Assembly: GCF_000764305.2 (NCBI RefSeq)
Contig: NW_025939230.1
Coordinates: forward strand, 62,001-126,000
DNA from: Hyalella azteca
Lineage: Eukaryota; Arthropoda; Malacostraca; Amphipoda; Hyalellidae
DNA length: 64,000 nucleotides
Reading direction: 5' to 3'
In this document: positions 9,832-20,907 of the stretch, piece by piece
Layout: the number at the start of each line of letters is the position of its first letter
Numbering within the stretch: the first letter of the stretch is position 1
The notes under the pieces: model-generated
Seen by the model: the letters and a program-made list of their open reading frames with translations, nothing else
Databases searched by the model: none
What the model was told of the DNA's origin: nothing
Translations under genes and position numbers: made by a program

Positions 9832-11999
9832 AATGATTTTGAAGACACAAAGTTTATTTGAATAATTACCTCGTTCTGTTTGTATAATTAGTTCACATAC
9901 GCAATGAAATTTATCTCAGACAAATTTCTAGATTAAGTTTTCATTTGTTGCCGGAAATGTATTGTCTGTAGCAGCGGCTCTAAAGAAATTTAAAAGAAGT
10001 GAACAAGCAAGGTATTTTGCTTCGAATCCTCCAAGAACGAAGAGAAATATTGGTTATTTTGAGCAAAGATTGATGCTCGGTAAATAATATGATTATTTGA
10101 GATTAGATTAGATTGATTAAATCAGTCAAAATCGAGTCAATTCTAGTATTTTAACTTTGCTATAGAAATAGCAACCTGCCGATTTTCGATCGAAGCAACT
10201 TTTCCCTGCATTGCGACGTCGTTGTCCGGACTAGACCAGCAACATTTTGATGAGTTACGTAAATTGATCCTGACAGGAACGTCCGATAAATCCGGCCGAT
10301 AAATCCGCTCACGAGATCACTGTTAAGATTGCGTGCAGCAACGATCGAACGCGGCAGAGATCTGCGGCTCTCAATGGATTTACTGGATCGATCGATTGTC
10401 GTTGTTTTGTTCTCAGCGAATTGTTTGCAGTTCATGTTTGTGTTCAATTTATTCGTCTATGAAATAGATGTCTATTTCGTCTATTTGCATAGCTCATTCC
10501 CTCGTCGAGTCCAATCAACTCGTGTAAAAAACACCCTATGTAACTTGATAGTTGTTGATACTAACGGGAGACACATTTCATCTCATGTTGTAATCAACGG
10601 TAGACTATCATATTAAAAATGTAATATGATTTTCTTTTTTCATTTTGTGATCATCCAATGAAGTGCTTGCGAATATTGTTACAGTAATTATGTAATAAAT
10701 ACTACTAATTAAATTATAAAGTCTTACTCTTAAATGAAGAATTTTTGTAAATTCCATGAGAAGAAATTTAAACTTTTCGATATAAAAAGCTGAACTTCAC
10801 ATCGCACATCAGGTTCATATAATTTCATGACCGGAAAGGTCAAAGTTTCCACTCATTGAAGCACAAAATTTAAGGTAATTATTTATTTGGTCAATTTGCA
10901 ACTTCCACGAGGGCTCGTACGCTGAAGTTCCGCAGAAAACTGACCCGTAGCTTGAAATTTGAAATCAGTTCTACACTAAGTAAATATTCGCGGAGGACAC
11001 TGAAAGTAAATTTACACGTTTTCAGTTAAACTTGCGATATTTTTGCAAGTTTAACTTGATTACTTTAGAACGATTAGGAATTCTGCAGATCCCACATTAA
11101 AGCTTCATCATTTTTGCGTATTAACAGTGCAGGATTAGATAAAATAATGTTCGCAGGAGTAATTTTGTGAACATTGTCGCTCAAACGAATAAAGTTGTTA
11201 GTGGACGGAGGCCGGCGGTAAAACATGAATCGTGATTATAGTTTAAGATAGGATCAGAACGATAAGATCAAACGATTATTGTCTGTTTAAATTTTGCATA
11301 AGTCATGATCTCATGCAATTAAATACATGACTTACGAACCCAGGGCTGATCTACGTCCTAACTGTGGAAGTAGAGACCACAGTTGCAGAATGAAAACAGA
11401 ACGAATTTCCTAAGCTGCCTTATTAATGATATTAATAGTAATATGAGCTTGTGTAGTGACGGTGGATTCAACATGAATAGTCTCTATCCGGAAGCACTAA
11501 TAATAATAGAAGCAATAGTAGTGACAACAATTTGGAATCAAATTATTATCATTGAACCCGTAGCTTTGACAGCAATACAAGCTATAGTAATGTATTCTCT
11601 GGTATAATAGCAAGGCTAGTTGAAAAGCGAATATTATCATAGTAGAAGATAGATGAGCAGGTGTATCATTAACACTAGCATCGGTAGCAGCGGCATTGGA
11701 AGCATAGTTGTGAGAGCAACTGCAGTAAAGGTGGCAGTAGCGTGATTAAAAACACGCATTAGTAACAGCTGCAGTAAAACAGTAGAAACTGTGGAAAAGA
11801 GTAGCAGCCATGGCTGGCGCATTGGTGGTATAAAAATGGTTAAAGCCAAAGCATCAGTAACAAAAATATTATTAGATCATGCAGGTCTTTTGGCCCGACG
11901 CGCGCATGCAATGCAAAAATGAAGCCTGCATTCACCACGAGCCAAGCCCCCGCAACCTCTCATGACTCGTCAGCAAATTATGCCTCAAGGGCCTCAAAT
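9832..11999. other. AT-rich non-coding stretch
   Basis: No gene is supported. Overlapping frames on both strands at about 10160-10616 show no motif. Around 11480-11860 the sequence is rich in imperfect AGTAGCAR/AATAGTARNR trinucleotide-like words, suggesting an old simple-sequence expansion. Confidence 0.5.
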
Positions 12000-12958
12000 A
12001 AACGCTGTATGAGCCTCATACACGCACAAAACGCTGTATGAGCCTCATATATACGCCGTAAACGCTGTATGAGCCTCATACACGCACAAAACGCTGTATG
12101 AGCCTCATATATACGCCGTAAGCGCTGTATGAGCCTCATATACGCAGTAAACGCTGTATGAGCCTCATATATACGCCGTAAGCGCTGTATGAGCCTCATA
12201 TACGCAGTAAACGCTGTATGAGCCTCATATATACGACGTAAACGTGGTATGTGCCTCATATACGCAGTAAACGCTGTATGAGCCTCATACACGCACTAAA
12301 CGCTGTATGAGCCTCATATATACGCCGTAAGCGCTGTATGAGCCTCATATACGCAGTAAACGCTGTATGAGCCTCATATATACGCAGTAAACGCTGTATG
12401 AGCCTCATATATACGCCGTAAACGATGTATGAACCTCATATATACGCCGTAAACGCCGTATGAGCCTCATATACGCCGTAAACGCTTTATGAGCCTCATA
12501 TATACGCCGTAAACGCTGTATGAGCCTCATATATACGCCGTAAACGCTGTATGGGCCTCATATACGCCGTAAACGCTGTATGAGCCTCATATATACGCCG
12601 TAAACGCCGTATGAGCCTCATATACGCCGTAAACGCTTTATGAGCCTCATATATACGTCGTAAACGCTGTGTGAGCCTCATATATACGCCGTACACGCTG
12701 TGTGAGCCTCATATACACGCCGTAAACGCTGTATGGGCCTCATATACGCCGTAAACGCTTTATGAGCTTCATATATACGCCGTAAACGCTGTGTGAGCCT
12801 CATATATACGCCGTACACGCTGTATGAGCCTCATATATACGCCGTAATCGCTGTATGGGCCTCATATACGCCGTAAACGCTGTATGAGCCTCATATACGC
12901 CGTAAACGCTGTATGAGCCTCATATACGCCGTAAACGCTGTATGAGCCTCAGATACAC
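12000..12958. repeat. Satellite/minisatellite: about 32 units of ~30 bp with an internal dyad
   Basis: Units of the form CGCTGTATGAGCCTCATA plus TATACGCCGTAAA repeat head to tail for about 960 bases. Each unit holds the dyad TATGAG-C-CTCATA (6+1+6). From 12001 to 12300 alternating 29- and 31-base units keep an exact 60-base register over five cycles, a dimeric higher-order repeat. The register slips after 12300 and units carry more substitutions (GGGCC, TTTATG, GTGTGAG). Long frames through it on the minus strand are periodic translations of the repeat, not genes. Confidence 0.96.
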
Positions 12959-13348
12959 ACTAAGACTGTTAATTTTTCTCCCTCCCATTGGACATGTCCT
13001 TTAGATATGTGTCAGTCAGACGCGTTAATGAGGGCTGGTTTGTTGGTGGCTTTGTCGTAGTATCCAAGTGTTGGTTGTTGGCAGTTCCGTGCCAATTAGA
13101 AGTGTTGGCAGGAATCGAAAATAATTTCAGTCGAGCTTTTAGAGGTTGTGAGCAACATTGCTGGAGTCTTAAGAAATGCAAAGCGTGCGTAATGAGATTC
13201 AGAAAATGGCAATGATGAATGAGACTTGTTTCTGGCAAAAAATATTTTTCTTAATATTATCGATGCCCAATAATTTTTTTAATTGAAATATTGATGAAAA
13301 CAAGACAATCATACGATAGTTACTATACTATACTAATATGAGCCATTC
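12959..13348. other. Spacer between satellite and MITE
   Basis: The first 250 bases are GC-richer and open on both strands, but I find no motif or promoter. Nothing else is identifiable. Confidence 0.45.
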
Positions 13349-13792
13349 TTAACCCTCTACCGCCTGACATGAGTAACCGGAGCTGGCGGAGCAATATTGT
13401 CACGCGCCTACTTCCCAAAAAGGATACGTTCTAGTGAGCGCAAAATGACTTGCACTGATGGTTGCCGCCACGTACGACAACTTTAAAATGTTCTCTGTTG
13501 CGTACAAACGTCCTCAGGTTGCTACACTCTATAGTTTACGTATAATTTAAGTTGAAAGTTATGTTCCCGGAGAGTGACATACGACGGTAGAGGGTTAAGT
13601 TGAAAATACAAACGTCCTCAGGTTGCTGTTTACGTATAATTTAAGTTGAAAGTTATGTTCCCGGAGAGTGACATACGGCGATAGAGGGTTAAGTTGAAAA
13701 TACAAACGTCCTCAGGTTGCTAAACTCAATAGTATACGTATAATTTAAGTTGAAAGTTATGTTGAAAGTGACATACGGCGGTAGTGGGTTAA
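13349..13792. mobile_element. piggyBac-type MITE with TTAA target duplications
   Basis: TTAA at 13349-13352 is followed by CCCTCTACCGCC. The right end is GGCGGTAGTGGG followed by TTAA at 13789-13792, so the termini form a 12-bp inverted repeat with one mismatch. TTAA duplication and termini starting CCC are hallmarks of the piggyBac superfamily. The element is about 436 bases and non-coding. Its right third is a tandem array in which the right terminus plus TTAA recurs at about 13595 and 13689 as well as at the outer end. Confidence 0.85.
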
Positions 13793-13795
13793 ATG
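13504..13795. repeat. Internal triplication (~94-104 bp) of the MITE right end
   Basis: ACAAACGTCCTCAGGTTGCT starts at 13504, 13608 and 13702. Each copy continues through ACGTATAATTTAAGTTGAAAG to a RGTGACATACGRCGRTAGNGGGTTAA terminus. Copy 2 lacks about 10 bases after GGTTGCT and copy 3 lacks the CCCGGAG segment. Confidence 0.92.
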
Positions 13796-14054
13796 CAGTT
13801 ACTTTTTGACGATTGATACGCAGCCGAAAGTGTTCTTGGCAGAGTTGAAGCTTCAGTGCATTATTTTAGTAGACTCAGGAAACTAGGACTAGTGCGATAA
13901 TTTGTTCACAAATAAGAAAAATACAATTCCTTTTGCGGCCACTGACTAATTTCAGACCAGAACAAAGTTAAAAAGTTTCCTACTACACTGAAACACGGTG
14001 TAGGTTGCATGCGATAATTATTACACATTAGCCGGAATGACCTTAAAACAAACG
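13793..14054. other. Non-coding spacer
   Basis: No gene or long repeat was seen here. Confidence 0.45.
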
Positions 14055-14127
14055 GAGGATTTCCTCCTTAACTTTGTAGGCAAGAAAAAGCGTCGCTCAA
14101 GCGTAGGCAAGAAAAACTTTGAGCGAC
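14055..14127. repeat. Clustered small inverted repeats
   Basis: GGAGGA-TT-TCCTCC lies at 14055-14068. GTCGCTCAA at 14092-14100 is mirrored by TTGAGCGAC at 14119-14127. TAGGCAAGAAAAA occurs twice about 26 bases apart. The cluster may be the edge of an unrecognised element next to the GC-richer block that follows. Confidence 0.6.
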
Positions 14128-14618
14128 ACGACAGAACTAAGGGCAGGTGAGCAGCATACCTGCCGCACATTCAACAAGTATACTCGTAGTCCTTTAAGGT
14201 GATCACTGAATTCTAGATCAGCGGGAGTGGACAGAGAGGCAGCGGGGATCTTAAAGTTAAGCTCTAAGATGATAAATACTAGGAAGCTATCGTAAGTGAC
14301 ACGAAGACGAATAATTGCATGGCAAAAAGAGGTCATGTGAGAGGAACGGAGAGAGATGGAGGAAGACAGAGCGCGAAAAAAGAAAGAGTCCAAAAAGCGA
14401 GGGTGGAAAGTCGGGACCGTCAGTAACACCACACACCTACACGCATGACAGTCCAGGACCAACTGAACACGTTGCAGCTCACTTGCTACCGCTTGGTCAT
14501 CACAAGGGGGAAGCTCAAGCCTTTTTCTATAGACCATTTGATCGTCTTGGGATACTGTGATCCCAACATTTCCATACCTTGAATTCAAGTATTTCCTTAA
14601 AGCTGACATTAAAATCAA
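14097..14618 (-). other. Long unrecognised open frame (about 170 codons) in a GC-richer block
   Basis: The minus-strand frame is open for about 170 codons. Near its 3' half it has hydrophobic segments (FLVFIILEL) and several Cys, but no family that I know. The plus strand is also open over 14315-14560 (a Lys/Arg/Glu-rich frame), so openness partly reflects local GC content. The frame limit starts with TTG; an ATG follows three codons in. It could be an element-derived remnant. Confidence 0.15.
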
Positions 14619-17182
14619 TTGTGATATAATGAAAAATTAATGGCTAAACAGCTTTGGTTGATAATAATAGCAGACTAAGAGCAGCACTGCTACCGGCTCA
14701 GCGGAGTAGGTAGCGAGCGAGAGCTGCTGACTCGACGAAAAGAGCGTCGGTAGAGAGCTATCTTTTCCTACAGCCTGCAACAGGTAGCGTAGAGCCATTC
14801 ATTTTTATGTTTACATTATCATTTGGGATAGGACTTTAAAAAGCATAGCATACATGATCAGCTCAAACAATGAAGTGCGAAGTTCTGTAAAATGATTATC
14901 TCCTTATGGCGTTAATATTGATATACATTGATGTGATATATATTTTGACAATTGCTTCTACGAGTACTAATAAATCCGAATCAATTACTTAAATTTCAAC
15001 TTTAGAAGAATGAAAAAACTCGTCCAATATGAAATTTCCTCCAAAATAACATGTATTTAGTATCGGGATTAACATGTTCGATTAAGTTATTATTATTTAA
15101 AAAAGAACAAAAATAAGCGTAAACTTATTGCTCTCGAATTAACACTATTTGTTCAACTATAGATCCGTGTAAGAAACTTATTGAAATAACGTTAACTTTT
15201 AACTCGGATCTCACGTTTATTCTTGCCCCTTTTGACCTTTAACTAGAATTTCATCGATCAAATGCTGGCAACGAAAAGTTCTAATGCAAGGAATTAGCGC
15301 GGCTCCAGAACGTGCTCGGCGAGGCTGTCCAAACTTTTCAAAACTGGAAACGCTTGGAAAAAAAATATCGGATATTTGCTGCCGACGTGGCCTCATTAAC
15401 ATGCCTTCATCTGATCGTTTTACAGCCAAGTGGAAAAAAGTTTTTTGTTGTAAACTTAGCGTAAACTTTACTTAGATAGTAAAGATCATATCCTGATTGA
15501 GATGATATATTGATATGTTATAAGCACACTAAGTTGTAACAAAAGTTTATGGAACACAAATGATACTCTAGCTATGAATTAGTTGTAAGTGTTTTTTAAC
15601 AAATTATTTTCATTTTGGTTTATGTTTTTCCTGGAAAATGTTATCCGTCAAGCACTTTAGATAAAAATTCTTGTATTCAAAGGCCCCCGCAAAAAGAGGT
15701 AGCACAAATTCTTGTAAAAAAAAATGTTTGCTGCCGCAATCGCGAATTTCAAAGCAGCGACGATGCAACTATTTCGCTTTGATTTTTATGCCCTTGAATT
15801 CAAGAATATCGAAATATATCAAATCTAAACGCACAACCGTTGAGTTTTATATAAAACTTTATATACATATATGTATATTTTACTATTTGAATGATATGCA
15901 AAAAGTTTTGCTTTGATAAACCTCGTCATAATTACCATGATGCCAGTTTTGTTTGGGCTCCAAATTCTTTTAATAGCATTTGTATGAGCAGGTTTTAATT
16001 AGATATCTTTAATAACATTAACGCCTCTAATAACATTGTCACACATTCTTGAAAAACGTATAATTTAAGATCAAGTTACATCGTTCCAGATTATTTCAAA
16101 ATACTCACAGTACAACAGATTAATATTGAACTGTTCGCTCGGAAGCATGAAAATTTCGATGCCGATCTCGTTGTGTCAACATCTATCCTAACTGTATTCC
16201 TTACTTGCCCACATTTAAATGATAAAAAATATCCATAGCAATATCTGTGTCAACACCAGTACGACTGAGGCATTAGTTATTGTATTGATCTTGTCACGAA
16301 GTTGTAAGCCTCTCGCAATAACAGACATGTTATTAGATTTTGAGCGCGTTGCAATAACTTGAAGATTTGCTTGTTATTTTGTGCGCATCTGGCAACGGCA
16401 TGTGCGGTTGCCATGACTACGCTGCAGGAGGCCGCTGGCGCACCATTACCGCTTCTGAGATATTCTTATTACATAATATTCACTCCATCATTGCGCTGGG
16501 TCTTTCTTATTATTGTGTTTATTAAGGAAAGAATAATTTCTGCCTAATAACATTTAATCCATAATTCATAAGCATGTTCTGTCAACCTAACTCTTCAAAT
16601 ATTAAGTTCTTATTTACTACTCGAGAAAGACTCTAAATAGTCTGACATTTACAAAAACAACAGATACTTTAGCATTAATATGAACTCATGGTTATATCAT
16701 TACAATATATTGATCCTGTTCAAACCGTGTGTTCCTCATGACTACATTCGTGTAATCGAATTTAGTCAAATTATTCGCATGAAAGAGAACTTCAATCTGG
16801 ATTACTAATTTACTGCAACAAAATTAAACATGATACCCAAAGAAAGTGTTTTAGGAATCATTGAGAAAAATCCTTACACATGAAAAAGGATATAAATTTT
16901 TATGCAGCAACAAATACTTAAATTAATTTCGTCATTTGTTCGTAAATAATCTAATCTTAGTTCTCTCGCAGTGCCGAAAACTTTTTTATGAGATAAGGAG
17001 ATTGCAAACATTGAATGAAATGCAGATGCAATAGATGAGGCTATTGTGAAGCGCAAACCTTAATATCTAAATGATAACGAAGTTTTTCTACAACAGCACA
17101 ATTTTGAGCATCAATTGTTAAAACGATCAAGATCGTTTAGATGACCAAGATCGCCAAGAAGATCATAATAGTCATAAAGACT
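14619..17182. other. AT-rich non-coding stretch
   Basis: No gene is supported. A short GC-richer segment around 14680-14790 contains GTAGCGAGCGAGAGCTGC-type words. At 16380-16445 another GC-richer patch encodes a signal-peptide-like string, but only from a TTG start (see rejected list). Confidence 0.5.
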
Positions 17183-17628
17183 TATTGTTGTTACCTCGCT
17201 TCTTCCTGTTTGTTGTTATCCCGCTTCTTCCTGTTTGTTGTTATCTCGCTTCTTCCTGTTTGTTGTTGCCTCGCTCCTTCCTGTTTGTTGTTACATCGCT
17301 CCTTCCTGTTTGTTGTTACCTCGCTCCTTCCTGTTTGTTGTTACCTCGCTCCTTCCTGTTTGTTGTTATCTCGCTTCTTCCTGTTTGTTGTTATCTCGCT
17401 TCTCCCTGTTTGTTGTTACTTCGCTTCTTCCTGTCTGTTGTTATCTCGCTTCTTCCTGTTTGTTGTTACCTCGCTCCTTCCTGTTTGTAGTTATCTCGCT
17501 TCTTCCTGTTTGTTGTTATCTCGCTTCTTCCTGTTTGTTGTTACCTCGCTTCTTCCTGTTTGTTGTTACCTCGCTTCTTTCTGTTTGTTGTTACCTTGCT
17601 TCTTCCTGTTGTTACCTCGTTTCTTCCT
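17183..17628. repeat. Minisatellite, 25-bp unit, about 17-18 copies
   Basis: Units of TCTTCCTGTTTGTTGTTA plus CCTCGCT repeat with a strict 25-base period. Variants change TCTTCC to TCCTTCC and ACCTCG to ATCTCG/ATCCCG/ACATCG. The plus strand is almost free of A. Because 25 is not a multiple of 3, all three plus-strand frames cycle through the same Leu/Cys/Val-rich 25-residue translation and stay open, mimicking a membrane protein. Decayed units extend to about 17690. Confidence 0.96.
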
Positions 17629-17690
17629 ATTTGTGGTTTGCTCGCTTTATCCTATTTATTGTGTATCTAGCTTCTCGCTGTTGTTGACTT

Positions 17691-18422
17691 ACATCACCCC
17701 TTCTAGCCCTAGCTTCACCTCATCATGTTTTTACTTTGCTTCCGTTTGTTCTGTTATTATCTTACAGCGCTTTCTCCTGTTATTGGTTTTCCTTCAAAAT
17801 GTGAGGTGACTGAAGAAATGCCCTGAGTCCGGGCACTTCACTTTCGCAAACTTTCCATCAAGAGCAAAACTTGGACTCTTTTTTCCGGCAGTAAAAGACG
17901 AAGGCCGACCAGCAGAATTAAAAATTGCGGACGCCGGAGTTTGCGGGGCACAAACGTCTTGCCGAGCGGCAGGCTGGGCTGGAGTCGAGAATTGAAGTAC
18001 GGTTGGCTGAAAGGGAAACCTATAGAGTTTTGAAGTGAATTCCGTGAATTGCATTGAATTTAAAAGCATGTGAAAATTATTTAAAAAGGAAATATGTAAA
18101 ATTCGGCAAATTGGAAAATTCAGAGATTGTAAAATTAGTAACCTGGGGTTGAGTTAAGACGTTTACGATTATTTTGCGAATACATCTGTAGGCTAATAAA
18201 TTAAGGAGAAAGAAAGGATGATAGAAAAGCTATAGTCAGTCATCGTCCCGAGCGCACGAGTCTCTCATATAAACGAAGTGATAATTCAACGTGTTTTGTG
18301 AGGTTCGACAATAATTATATCAATAATGTTGAAAAAAAATAATTTTTTGCGCATAGTAGTTAAAATTAACGGTAAACCATACTCGATTAGTGGAGGTAGA
18401 CAGAATCAGTTGAACACGCCTG
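17691..18422. other. Non-coding stretch
   Basis: A GC-richer block at 17810-18010 is open on the minus strand for about 90 codons without a recognisable motif. Otherwise nothing was seen. Confidence 0.45.
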
Positions 18423-18448
18423 ATCAGTCGAACAGTTGTTCGACTGAT
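18423..18448. repeat. Perfect 11-bp hairpin
   Basis: ATCAGTCGAAC at 18423-18433, loop AGTT, then GTTCGACTGAT at 18438-18448. It is followed 35-140 bases later by a duplicated CTCTACTTGCGAAC word (about 18500 and 18570), suggesting the edge or interior of a decayed element. Confidence 0.9.
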
Positions 18449-19359
18449 GATAAAATGAAATGACGGAGAGAACAGCTAAACCTGGACTTACGAACGCCTC
18501 TACTTGCGAACTTTTCCAGACACGAAACGATGGTTCGAGATGTTTTTGCCTCCACAGACGAACATGTCTCTACTTGCGAACCGAATTTCAGAAGCAATTC
18601 GGTGCTATATTTTATTTGATTATGTTAAAATACATTAAATATCGATATTGTTTCCACACATACAAACATTCTTTGTACGAACCCAGTCACGCTACGAATT
18701 AAGTTAGTATATCGATGTATCACTGTCAATATGGACGAGCGGCGGCTTACCGCACTCACGGCTAGTAATTTATCTTGATTCAATTATCTTTCAGTTAAAG
18801 ACTGTTGTTTTTATCGTGGGCCTAAAATCAGTTCAGACTTGTTTGACTTGTTCAGACTTGTTGTTTTGACTTTTTTGACTCTCGGTTGTATAATTGTTTT
18901 GTCAAATTTCATGAACAAAATTGAACAAAAATCTTTTTAAACATTCATCCCAGTCTTTTTGTGAGGAACATTTCTCAACAAAAATTTTCTAATGCTAATT
19001 TCATGTCACAATTTTTGAAACGTTTTTATCAAAAAATTCCTTTTCCTCTCTACCGTCCATGATTGGTATGGACATGTTCTCCCTCCTATATGCAATTCTG
19101 CTACTCCCATTCACAGCAATCCTCAAACTTCTCTTATTCTACTACACTTTGCCTGCATCTTTTTCTTCGCACTCTGTTTCAGGGTTTGTATTTTTTTTGT
19201 TTATGCTCTCCAATTTATCTTCATTTTTTGTCACTCGATCCCTCCCGGCATGATTTTCCATTTAATCATTTCTTTCCTGTTGTCATGACGACCAGTGGAT
19301 AAAATCTCCGAGCAATCAGACGAGTTTCCAGATTCTGTGTTGATTTTGCGGCATGCATC
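18449..19359. other. AT-rich non-coding stretch
   Basis: CTCTACTTGCGAAC occurs twice, about 71 bases apart (18499 and 18570). At 18830-18880 the words TTCAGACTTGT and TTTTGACT are repeated. No gene is supported. Confidence 0.45.
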
Positions 19360-19685
19360 GAAGATCCTGAACATCCAGTGATGATTCTGAACATTAAGTG
19401 AAAATTTTGAATATTTTTGGATAATTTTGAACATTCAATGAAGATCTTGAACATTTAGCAACAATATTAAACGCAGGTCCTGGACAAATCCTAGTCGTTG
19501 TGCGCAATTTGTTGATATTCATAGCGGTTCCTACAGACACTGGGCGCAGATCCTAAATATTCAACGTAAATATATAATATTATTTGCAGATCCCTCATAT
19601 TTAGCACACATCTAAAACATTGAACTCAGGACAAGAACATTCAGCGCAGATTCAACACTGTCAGCACACATTGGTCAATTTATCT
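19360..19685. repeat. Decayed 20-bp tandem array, up to about 16 units
   Basis: From 19360 five consecutive 20-base units follow the pattern GAWGATCYTGAACATTYAGT. From 19546 about seven further 20-base units follow GCAGATCCYWMAYATTYAGC. The 66 bases between them fit three more degraded units. Identity between neighbours is low but the 20-base phase is kept, indicating an old minisatellite. Confidence 0.75.
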
Positions 19686-19821
19686 TCTTATCTATCGTAG
19701 AAACTGAGCATTCAGTCTATTCCGAGTGCTGCTCTGATAGGATCAAAACCACTCCAGTTTATTGGGTGAGACCACCTCACATTATTCATGCCAAAAAACC
19801 GATTATTTTTAGCTCATATTC

Positions 19822-19900
19822 GAATGCAGGGTGTCGAAGCGATTGAGATGCAAGCATCGTCGCCCTAATGCAGGGCGTCGNATTGAGATGCAAAAAAGGA
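19822..19900. repeat. 45-bp tandem duplication containing an assembly N
   Basis: AATGCAGGGYGTCG followed by ATTGAGATGCAA occurs at about 19823 and 19866. The second copy contains an N at 19881 exactly where the first copy reads AAGCG, so a collapsed or unresolved repeat is likely. Confidence 0.8.
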
Positions 19901-20857
19901 TTGATGAAAGCCATGCTCACGCGAATTAGCCTGTACAAATTATGAAAGGAGTAACATCACTTAACTGTCAACACAACTTTGCAATTAATAAGTTACACTG
20001 TCCCGACAGACTGTTATACTCGGCACTATTTCATCATGAAGGCCTTAATCAGCAGCCGCATCACTGCCATTTTGTTACAACAATAACAACAATACAGCCT
20101 TTCTCTGTTTGCCAGTCGGAGTCGGTCTCAATGGACTTGCAGCGGGACGTTGAGGCAAGCCTGTTTTTTTTCAAATTCTCCGTTAAAAACAAGAAATATC
20201 CAACTTTTTCTTGCTGCTTATAGTGAACGGGGGCTTCAGCAATCTTGTGTTACCTGATGCCGAGTTCGCTATATCGAAAAAAATGTGTTTAAAACAGTGC
20301 TTGGGTTATTTTAAAGCTGCAAAATAGATGTTGTTGCAAAATAAAACTGGCAGTTCCATTGTGCCTACCAACGACGCCAGTAGAATCTTTCAATAAATGC
20401 CACACATGTTAAAGAAGTCTTACGTATTAACCTGTATCATAATAATGGAAATATATCTCTGTAATATATGCAATTATTGGCTATTCAATAATCATATCAT
20501 AGCAGTGGTTCAAAGAACATGATGATCAAGTAAAGAACATGAACGTTTACTTACGTTGAAAATATATATTTTTTTAAATATTCGATTCTATGATTTAATC
20601 CCTGCTTAGTACATTATATGCACCAAAATATAGATAATGTTAATTTGTTTAAAGGTAAGCAACAATATTGAGATTTGCGTTAAGCCGGCAATGCTTGCAC
20701 TGGACAGAACACCGTCGCTCCTTACGCATTTGAAGAAAACACTCGAAAGTTGGCACGCGAAATAATCGTGAAAACGGACCTGAAAAACTTGCTGTAAAGT
20801 TTCAGCAAAAATTATGTAAATAATTTTATCTTGTAACGCCGTAGCTCACCTTTACAA
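19901..20857. other. AT-rich non-coding stretch
   Basis: No gene is supported. Several ATAT-rich low-complexity segments occur around 20440-20640. Confidence 0.45.
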
Positions 20858-20858
20858 G

Positions 20859-20907
20859 GACCCGCTGGTGCAATAGGCAGCGCTTGTCGTTAATTGCCTT
20901 TTTTTAA
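20859..20907 (+). other. tRNA-Trp-like 5' half (decayed tRNA or SINE head)
   Basis: GACCCGCTGGTGCAATAGGCAGCGCTTG resembles the acceptor, D-arm and A-box portion of a eukaryotic tRNA-Trp. No anticodon arm or B-box (GGTTCGANTCC) follows, and a T-run begins about 20 bases later. This is at most a pseudo-tRNA or the remnant of a tRNA-derived SINE. Confidence 0.3.

Noticed and set aside
11978..12696. Minus-strand frames with a repeating Tyr-Glu-Ala-His peptide
   Set aside because: They are periodic readouts of the 30-bp satellite, interrupted wherever unit length changes.
16359..16547. Signal-peptide-like small secreted protein
   Set aside because: The hydrophobic N-terminus requires a TTG start, not credible in a eukaryote. 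The first ATG lies after the hydrophobic part and no splice or promoter evidence supports it.
17141..17809. A 222-codon plus frame resembling a Leu/Cys/Val-rich membrane protein
   Set aside because: It is the translation of the 25-bp minisatellite; the same peptide cycle occurs in all three frames, so it carries no evidence of being a gene.
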